A DNA stretch of 64,000 nucleotides, taken from NCBI RefSeq assembly GCF_002879885.1, contig NZ_PNYA01000013.1, positions 62,001-126,000 of the forward strand, read 5' to 3'. Below the pieces are notes generated by a model that was given only the letters and a program-made list of their open reading frames with translations, did no database searches and was not told where the DNA came from. Each line of letters begins with the position of its first letter. The stretch's first letter is position 1. Below are positions 58,806 to 64,000 of this stretch, one piece after another. Source of the DNA: Trinickia dabaoshanensis (GTDB lineage: Bacteria; Pseudomonadota; Gammaproteobacteria; Burkholderiales; Burkholderiaceae). The position numbers and the translations under genes were made by a program.

Positions 58806-58832
58806 AAAAAAAGGCGGCACGCGGGCCGCCTT
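58806..58832 (-). terminator. Terminator of the mctP operon
   Basis: AAGGCGGC (58811-58818) and GCCGCCTT (58825-58832) form an 8-bp stem with a 6-base loop; on the minus strand the stem is followed by a run of Ts complementary to 58806-58812. It lies about 55 bases beyond the mctP stop. Confidence 0.75.
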
Positions 58833-58886
58833 CGCTTCTTCAGCGGGTTCCGGCCGCCCGCATCGAGCGAGCGGCACGGTGCCCAC

Positions 58887-60437
58887 TTAGCCTTCGACTA
58901 CATCGAGGTAGTCTTCCGGGCTCGTACGGTCTTCGGCATGGCTCATGCCGATCGCGCGCACGATTAGGCTGACGACGATCGCGACGACCAGGTTCACGAC
59001 CAACGACCAAACAGCCGCATAGCCGGGGATCGCATAACCGCCGAGATGGATCGCGAAGATCGAGCTCTTGAGCCCGTTGGACGCGGCCATCCACGTGCCC
59101 ACGCCGATACCCACGGCCCAGCCGGCCAGCAGGCCGCGCGAGTCGAGCTTACGCGTGTACAGGCCGAGCACGATCGCCGGCAGCGTTTGGATGATCCAGA
59201 TCCCGCCGAGCAACTGCAATTGGATCGCGTAGGTCAGGGGCAAGCCGAGAATGAACGCGACGGCACCCACCTTGACGATCAGAGAAACGAGCTTGGCCAC
59301 GCCCGTTTCCTGCTCGTGCGACATATTGCGATTGACGAACTCCTTGTGGATGTTGCGCGTGTACAGGTTTGCCGCGGCGATGGACATGATCGCGGCCGGT
59401 ACCAGCGCGCCGATCGCGATCGCAGCGAACGCCACGCCGACGAACCACGACGGGAAGAAGTGCAGGAACAACGCCGGGACGGCGAAGTTCGGCCCGAACG
59501 CCTTGAAGTACGGCGCGAACTCCGGCATGTCCTTCACGCCCGATGCCAGCGCCATGTAGCCGAGCAGCGCCAGCAAACCGAGCACGAGCGAGTACGCGGG
59601 CAACATCGCCATGTTGCGGCGGATCGTGTTGCCCGAGGAAGAGGACAGAATCGCCGTGACCGAGTGCGGGTACAAGAACAAGGCGAGCGCGGAGCCCACG
59701 GCCAACGTCGCATAAGCGCTATAACCGTTCATGCTGGCGACGTCGGGGGCCTTGAGCAGCAACTTGGCGGGCGGCACGACGCTGAAGATATGGCCGAAGC
59801 CGCCGAGTTGCGCCGGGATGACGATGATGGCCGCGATGATCGTGATGTAGATCAGCAAGTCTTTGACCACGGCGATCATGGCCGGTGCGCGCAAGCCCGA
59901 CGTATAGGTATAGGCGGCGAGAATCGCGAACGCGATGATGAGCGGCAGATCGCCGACGAAGCCCGACGTGTCGAACCCGAGCCCCCCGATCACCACTTCG
60001 ATACCGACGAGTTGCAGCGCGATGTACGGCATCGTCGCGAGGATACCCGTGACCGCCACGGCCAGTGCCAGCGTGCGGCTACCGTAGCGGGCGCTCACGA
60101 AGTCGGCCGACGTGACGTAGCCATGGCGTTTCGCGACGGCCCACAGCTTCGGGAACACGACGAACGCGAACGGATAGATCAGGATCGTATAGGGCAGCGC
60201 GAAAAAGCCCGTGGCACCGGCGCCGAACACGAGGGCCGGCACGGCGACGAACGTGTAGGCGGTGTACAGGTCGCCGCCGAGCAAGAACCACGTGACGATC
60301 GTGCCGAAACGGCGGCCGCCCAAGCCCCACTCTTCCAAATGCGCCAGATCCCCACGCCGCCAGTTCGCGGCCACGAAGCCGAGAATGGTCACGCCGATGA
60401 AGAACAGGACGAAAACAAATGTTGCCGTTGCGTTCAT
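58887..60437 (-). CDS. mctP: Sodium:solute symporter, monocarboxylate uptake type
   Basis: A 516-residue membrane protein of the SSS family with about 13 hydrophobic helices. It begins MNATATFVFVLFFIGVTILG and shows GGRRFGTIVTWFLLGGDLYTAYTFVAVPALVFGAG near residue 40-75, and YPHSVTAILSSSSGNTIRRNM near residue 255. This form matches the MctP group, importing lactate, pyruvate and acetate. The ATG overlaps the stop of the preceding small gene (ATGA), so they are coupled. A terminator follows. The substrate within the family is inferred. Confidence 0.9.
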   Translation of the reverse strand: MNATATFVFVLFFIGVTILGFVAANWRRGDLAHLEEWGLGGRRFGTIVTWFLLGGDLYTAYTFVAVPALVFGAGATGFFALPYTILIYPFAFVVFPKLWAVAKRHGYVTSADFVSARYGSRTLALAVAVTGILATMPYIALQLVGIEVVIGGLGFDTSGFVGDLPLIIAFAILAAYTYTSGLRAPAMIAVVKDLLIYITIIAAIIVIPAQLGGFGHIFSVVPPAKLLLKAPDVASMNGYSAYATLAVGSALALFLYPHSVTAILSSSSGNTIRRNMAMLPAYSLVLGLLALLGYMALASGVKDMPEFAPYFKAFGPNFAVPALFLHFFPSWFVGVAFAAIAIGALVPAAIMSIAAANLYTRNIHKEFVNRNMSHEQETGVAKLVSLIVKVGAVAFILGLPLTYAIQLQLLGGIWIIQTLPAIVLGLYTRKLDSRGLLAGWAVGIGVGTWMAASNGLKSSIFAIHLGGYAIPGYAAVWSLVVNLVVAIVVSLIVRAIGMSHAEDRTSPEDYLDVVEG

Positions 60438-60676
60438 CGAGCGTCTCCGGCAGAGGCGCCCGGCTTCGAACGCGATTTTGTCTTGAAATAAACGATGGCC
60501 GTGATGACGGCGCTCACCAGTACCCAGAACAACTGATACCAGTAGAAAAACGGAAAGCCCCAGACTTGGGGGTCGATCTTGTTATACGACGGAACCCAGA
60601 TCATCGCGATCCAGGGCACTACCAGCAGCCAGAGCCAGTGCTTGGAGGCTCGATTGGCGTCGGCGTTGTGAGCCAT
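60434..60676 (-). CDS. DUF3311 small membrane partner of the symporter
   Basis: An 80-residue protein with two hydrophobic helices, typical of DUF3311, the small companion found next to SSS symporters. It contains WLLVVPWIAMIWVPSYNKIDPQVWGFPFFYWYQLFWVLVSAVITAIVYF. The ATG has GAGGAG upstream. Its stop overlaps the mctP start by four bases, so the two are co-translated. The family is thought to be needed for or tuned to the symporter; this is inference. Confidence 0.9.
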   Translation of the reverse strand: MAHNADANRASKHWLWLLVVPWIAMIWVPSYNKIDPQVWGFPFFYWYQLFWVLVSAVITAIVYFKTKSRSKPGASAGDAR

Positions 60677-60853
60677 GACGTCTCCTCTTTTACTCTTCTT
60701 CACCCCGCGGGACATCCCCCTCGAGGGCGACGACCCGAATTGAACCGTCCCGAAACCCCTATTGGAGCGGCCGGCCGGCATCCTTCAGCTTATAAAACTT
60801 GGGAAGAGTATAAGAGCGTTACCCGGGTGGTCAAGCAGGACAGACCCGGGGCC

Positions 60854-60887
60854 GCGCCGTGCGGGACAAGGCCGTCCGGCACGGCGC
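60854..60887. repeat. Long GC-rich inverted repeat
   Basis: GCGCCGTGC (60854-60862) and GCACGGCGC (60879-60887) form a 9-bp perfect outer stem, with partly paired inner bases around AAGGCC. It lies 24 bases beyond the stop of the following minus-strand gene and could end it, but no T-run follows. Confidence 0.5.
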
Positions 60888-60910
60888 TCAACGGCGCGTC
60901 GTGCCGGCGC

Positions 60911-61849
60911 TCAGATATTGAACATATCCGAGGGCGCGCCGGCGCGGCGAGCCGCGTCCACTTCGCGCAATGCCTTGACCCAGCGACGGGCCCGCAACCC
61001 GAGTTGCGCCTCGATCAACTCGGCGCGGCGCGTGAGCGCGGCATAGGAAATCGCCAGCGCCGGGCCCGAAAACGCGAGCGCGATGCGATTGCCTTCATGC
61101 ACCTCGGGTAGCGCGATCACGCGGCCGTCGAACGCCGCGTTCAAATGCTTCATGTTGCGTACGAAGCTGGGATGATCGCCGAAGAGATTGATGGTCGCGA
61201 CGCCGGCGCCGGTCAGGCACGCCCGAACCGCGCGATAGAACGCGACGGTATCGAGCACCGGACCGCGCGCCGTGGCATCGTAAAGATCGATTTGCAGCGC
61301 GCCGATCGTGCCGTGATTGGCGCGGTCGTTCACGAAATCCCAGGCGTCGGTCTCGTGCACCGTTAGCCGCGCATCATCGGGCGGCAGGGCGAACATCGTG
61401 CGAGCCGCCACGACCACCGCGGGATTGAGTTCCACGGCTTCGACGTGTGCGCGCGGCAAGAAGCGATAGGCGAACTTGGTCAGCGCCGCCGCGCCGAGAC
61501 CGAGTTGAACGATGCGTTTCGGTGTTTCCAAGAACAGCAGCCACGCCATCATTTGTTCGGCGTATTCGAGCTCGATTCGATCGGGCTTGTTGATGCGCAT
61601 CGCACCTTGCACCCACTCGGTGCCGAAGTGCAAATAGCGCACGCCGCGCTCTTCCGAGAAGGTAACCGGCGCGAAACGCGGTTTGCGCGGCAGCTCGATA
61701 CGAGGCGCCGTGTCATGTTGCAAGTCGTCGTCCGCGCCGGCGCGCGAGCGCTTACGCTTGCCTTGTTCGTCGCGAGGGTCGCGCGTGCCGCGTTGGCTGC
61801 GTGCGAAAGCGCGCGCTTCAGCCGAAGCGCGCTTGATGAGATCGGTCAT
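60911..61849 (-). CDS. Spermidine-synthase-like methyltransferase-fold protein
   Basis: A 312-residue protein with a basic, low-complexity N-terminus of about 50 residues followed by a Rossmann-like domain related to spermidine synthase. The motif I equivalent is IVQLGLGAAALTKFAYRFLP near residue 111-130 (AAAL in place of the DGG of true synthases); AVELNPAVVVAAR near 139 and the acidic QIDLYDA near residue 186 follow. Replacement of the catalytic GGGDGG signature makes genuine aminopropyl transfer doubtful. It may be one of the spermidine-synthase-like proteins of unknown substrate. It is transcribed alone. Confidence 0.82.
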   Translation of the reverse strand: MTDLIKRASAEARAFARSQRGTRDPRDEQGKRKRSRAGADDDLQHDTAPRIELPRKPRFAPVTFSEERGVRYLHFGTEWVQGAMRINKPDRIELEYAEQMMAWLLFLETPKRIVQLGLGAAALTKFAYRFLPRAHVEAVELNPAVVVAARTMFALPPDDARLTVHETDAWDFVNDRANHGTIGALQIDLYDATARGPVLDTVAFYRAVRACLTGAGVATINLFGDHPSFVRNMKHLNAAFDGRVIALPEVHEGNRIALAFSGPALAISYAALTRRAELIEAQLGLRARRWVKALREVDAARRAGAPSDMFNI

Positions 61850-61955
61850 GGAAAAATGGGTGCGCCCGTCAGGCGCCGGGTTGAATCGGACGAGAGGATA
61901 GCATTGCCGGGGCTGCGCGCCGGCGCGCGCAGCTCCCGGCCGTCATCGCGGCGCG

Positions 61956-63500
61956 TTAGCGGAACACGCCGACGGCATCGACGAGACGCGTCGCCTGCTG
62001 TTTCAAACTGGCAAGGGCGGCCGTGCTTTGCTCGACGAGCGCCGCGTTTTGCTGCGTGATGTTGTCGAGCTCGCTCACCGCGCGATCGACTTGCAGCACG
62101 CCGGCGCTTTGCTCGCTCGTCGACGAGCTGATTTCGGCGATGAGATCGGACACGCGTTTGACCTGCGAGACGATGTCGTCCATCGTGCGGCCCGCGTCGT
62201 CGACGAGCTTCGCGCCCGAGTCGACCTTCTCGACGCTCGCGTCGATGAGCGACTTGATTTCCTTCGCGGCGGTCGCGCTGCGTTGGGCCAGGCTGCGCAC
62301 CTCACCGGCCACGACCGCGAAGCCCCGGCCCTGCTCGCCCGCCCGCGCCGCTTCGACGGCCGCGTTCAGCGCGAGAATGTTCGTCTGGAATGCGATGCCG
62401 TCGATCACGCCGATGATGTCCGCGATCTTGCGCGAGCTGGTCGTGATGTCGTTCATCGTATGCACGACTTCCGAAACGGCACGCCCACCCGCCGATGCCG
62501 ACTCGCTCGCGGTGCTGGAGAGCTGGTTCGCGGCCGACGCCGTCTCCGCATTGCTCTTGACGGTCGAGGTCATCTGCATCATCGACGACGCGGTCTGCTG
62601 CACGCTCGACGCCGCTTGCTCCGTGCGCGAGCTGAGATCGGTGTTGCCTTGCGCGAACTCGTTGATCGACTGCTGCACGTGACGCACTTGCTCGCTCACG
62701 TCATCGACGAGCCAACGGAACATGAGCCCCATCTGATTGACGGTGCGCAACGTCATGCCGATCTCGTCGACGCGGTCGGCTTCGGCCGATTGCCGCCCTT
62801 GCCCGGCAGCGACGTCGAGCGCGTGCTCGCGCAGCCGCTCGAGCGGGCCGGCGATCTGCGCTTCGAGCCAAAACGACGCGAGCGCACACGCCACGCAGGC
62901 CACCGCGCCGAACACCCCGAGTCCCGCACCGCTCGTGCCTGCCGCTGCGGCGGTACCGACGAGCGCGGCCAGTAGCGCGATCAACGCCGTGCGAATGCGC
63001 CAGCGCACCGACATCGTCTTCAGCACGCTCGTCACGCCAAGCAGTCCCTTGCGGACGACGAGTCCCTTATGAAATGCACGATTGCCCGCGCGCCCTTCGC
63101 GAAAATCCGCATAGAGCGCTTCGGCGGCGGCGATCTCTTCGCGCGACGGCTTCGTGCGCACCGACATATAGCCGACCGGCCGGCCGCCTCGCACGACCGG
63201 CGTCGCATTCGCCCGCACCCAATAATGATCGCCGTTCTTGCATCGGTTCTTGACGATGGCGGTCCACGGTTCGCCGCCCTTGAGGGTCGCCCACATATCG
63301 GCAAAGGCTTCCTGCGGCATGTCGGGGTGGCGCACGACGTTGTGCGGCTGACCCTCCAATTCCTCGACCGAAAAGCCGCTGACCTCGACGAACGCCGCAT
63401 TGGCATAGGTGATATAGCTTTGCGCGTCGGTTGTCGACATCAGGGTTGCGTCATCGGACAACTCATATTCCCGGCCGGTGACTGGCACGTTGTTGCGCAT
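61956..63500 (-). CDS. Aer-like PAS-domain chemoreceptor
   Basis: A 514-residue methyl-accepting chemotaxis protein. The N-terminal PAS domain (residues ~20-125: [21 protein letters not shown], then [22 protein letters not shown]) is of the type found in Aer redox/oxygen sensors. There follows a short hydrophobic part (residues ~165-220) with no periplasmic ligand domain, a HAMP-like segment and a long coiled-coil signalling domain; the hairpin tip carries [34 protein letters not shown] near residue 370-403. It lacks the terminal pentapeptide for CheR/CheB binding. It probably controls energy taxis. Confidence 0.93.
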   Translation of the reverse strand: MRNNVPVTGREYELSDDATLMSTTDAQSYITYANAAFVEVSGFSVEELEGQPHNVVRHPDMPQEAFADMWATLKGGEPWTAIVKNRCKNGDHYWVRANATPVVRGGRPVGYMSVRTKPSREEIAAAEALYADFREGRAGNRAFHKGLVVRKGLLGVTSVLKTMSVRWRIRTALIALLAALVGTAAAAGTSGAGLGVFGAVACVACALASFWLEAQIAGPLERLREHALDVAAGQGRQSAEADRVDEIGMTLRTVNQMGLMFRWLVDDVSEQVRHVQQSINEFAQGNTDLSSRTEQAASSVQQTASSMMQMTSTVKSNAETASAANQLSSTASESASAGGRAVSEVVHTMNDITTSSRKIADIIGVIDGIAFQTNILALNAAVEAARAGEQGRGFAVVAGEVRSLAQRSATAAKEIKSLIDASVEKVDSGAKLVDDAGRTMDDIVSQVKRVSDLIAEISSSTSEQSAGVLQVDRAVSELDNITQQNAALVEQSTAALASLKQQATRLVDAVGVFR

Positions 63501-63665
63501 CGAACAAGACCTCAGAAAGTGTGAAACGGGGCGGCAATCCAATGCGGCGGTTAGCCGCGATGGGTGCTTACGACCGTTTAACGGCCGCCTTACGAGGAAC
63601 TTGAGATGTGTTTTACGTGCGGAGGCAACTCATTGCGCACGCAATGGTCCTATTATTTCGATAGA

Positions 63666-63705
63666 CAAAAAAACCTCCGGGCCGGTATACGCCGACGCGG
63701 AGGTT
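63666..63705 (-). terminator. Terminator downstream of the entericidin-like gene
   Basis: AACCTCCG (63672-63679) and CGGAGGTT (63698-63705) form an 8-bp stem with an 18-base GC-rich loop; on the minus strand it is followed by T-rich sequence complementary to the A-run at 63666-63672. It lies 76 bases beyond the stop of the small lipoprotein gene. Confidence 0.75.
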
Positions 63706-63780
63706 CGATCAGTCGACCTCACAGCCGATTGTCGTTGCTTAATTAAGAGCGCGTAAGTATCAGACTAAAGCTTTTACCCG

Positions 63781-63918
63781 CTAATCGGAATGGCGCTCCG
63801 CCGAGTTGGTGATGGCCTGCCCGCTCTTCGAAATATCCTGGCCGGCACCCGCTACGGTGTGGCAGGCGGTCAGCCCGAGCGTGCTTGCGAAAACCAAAAG
63901 TGCGATGAGTCGTGTCAT
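63781..63918 (-). CDS. Entericidin-like small lipoprotein
   Basis: A 45-residue gene starting at the ATG complementary to 63916-63918, with GGGAGGA seven bases upstream. The protein is MTRLIALLVFASTLGLTACH and on: a lipoprotein signal with lipobox LTAC (Cys19 acylated) followed by a short mature part containing the repeated AGQDISKSGQAIT, the entericidin pattern. Entericidins are small outer-membrane toxin/antidote lipoproteins in E. coli; such lone copies are common in Burkholderia relatives and the role here is unknown. A terminator lies downstream and a perfect inverted repeat upstream. Confidence 0.85.
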   Translation of the reverse strand: MTRLIALLVFASTLGLTACHTVAGAGQDISKSGQAITNSAERHSD

Positions 63919-63954
63919 GAGCGTCCTCCCTTGGCAAGACGAGTCTTCGAATGA

Positions 63955-63982
63955 ATGGCTTGCTAGGTCTTCAGCAAGCCAT
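63955..63982. repeat. Perfect 10-bp inverted repeat upstream of the entericidin-like gene
   Basis: ATGGCTTGCT (63955-63964) and AGCAAGCCAT (63973-63982) flank an 8-base spacer. It lies 36 bases before the entericidin-like start and could be an operator or the terminator of a gene beyond the window edge; there is no T-run on the plus strand. Confidence 0.7.
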
Positions 63983-64000
63983 ATGCCCGAACACCTCTCC

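Overview
The window reads as a 64 kb stretch of core chromosome from a GC-rich betaproteobacterium of the Burkholderiaceae, most like Paraburkholderia or Trinickia. That placement is an inference from gene content and order: purD-hemF-nadD-rsfS-rlmH-maf-rng, rsxB-nth, an intracellular Cys-type PHA depolymerase, ACC deaminase with its Lrp-type regulator, and an LPS-core block beside msbA and dnaE. Genes are dense, gaps are short, and start codons are mostly ATG with some GTG and TTG. I see no rRNA, tRNA, insertion sequence, prophage, CRISPR array or defence island, and no clear pseudogene.

Layout. 1-3.7 kb (mostly minus strand): a truncated DUF4126 membrane protein, an isolated kdpE, quinone oxidoreductase, methylglyoxal synthase and an SDR. 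4-7.9 kb: upp, an MHYT-GGDEF-EAL cyclic-di-GMP enzyme and yebC. 8-14.2 kb: a plus-strand housekeeping run for purines (purD), haem (hemF), NAD (nadD), ribosome maturation and rRNA modification (rsfS, rlmH), nucleotide-pool cleaning (maf) and RNA processing (rng). 14.3-16.8 kb: small envelope proteins, one unknown protein and a PLP-dependent decarboxylase. 16.8-26.2 kb: an LPS block with msbA, two GT2 core transferases, the O-antigen ligase waaL, a GT9 heptosyltransferase-like enzyme, a GT39-type membrane glycosyltransferase, a GtrA flippase and a GtrB/ArnC-like polyprenyl-phosphate glycosyltransferase. The last four genes follow dnaE closely on the same strand.

29.9-35 kb: two tRNA-modification enzymes (trhO, gluQ), acdS/acdR and the RNA helicase rhlE. 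35.3-41.2 kb: purT, a META-domain lipoprotein, ftsK and pagP, the lipid A palmitoyltransferase. 41.5-47.9 kb: a secreted lactonase, DUF3096, a small unknown protein, a GH15 glucoamylase-like enzyme, phaZ and a TetR regulator. 48-57.6 kb: rsxB, nth, a DMT exporter, DUF1841, two small cytochromes c, a MoxR/VWA chaperone pair, benE, tal and a VOC protein. 57.6-64 kb: an FUSC transporter, mctP with its DUF3311 partner, a spermidine-synthase-like protein, an Aer-like chemoreceptor and an entericidin-type lipoprotein.

The strongest functional theme is the envelope: lipid A-core export (msbA), core sugars, O-antigen ligation, a three-part periplasmic glycosylation module and outer-leaflet palmitoylation (pagP). 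No accessory system jumps out. The most useful leads are the dnaE-headed LPS-modification operon, a strong plus-strand terminator at about 41.5 kb with no recognised gene in front of it (candidate small RNA), the kdpE gene without kdpD or kdpFABC, palindromic sites upstream of phaZ, and several short genes (52, 45 and 90 residues) that are easily missed.
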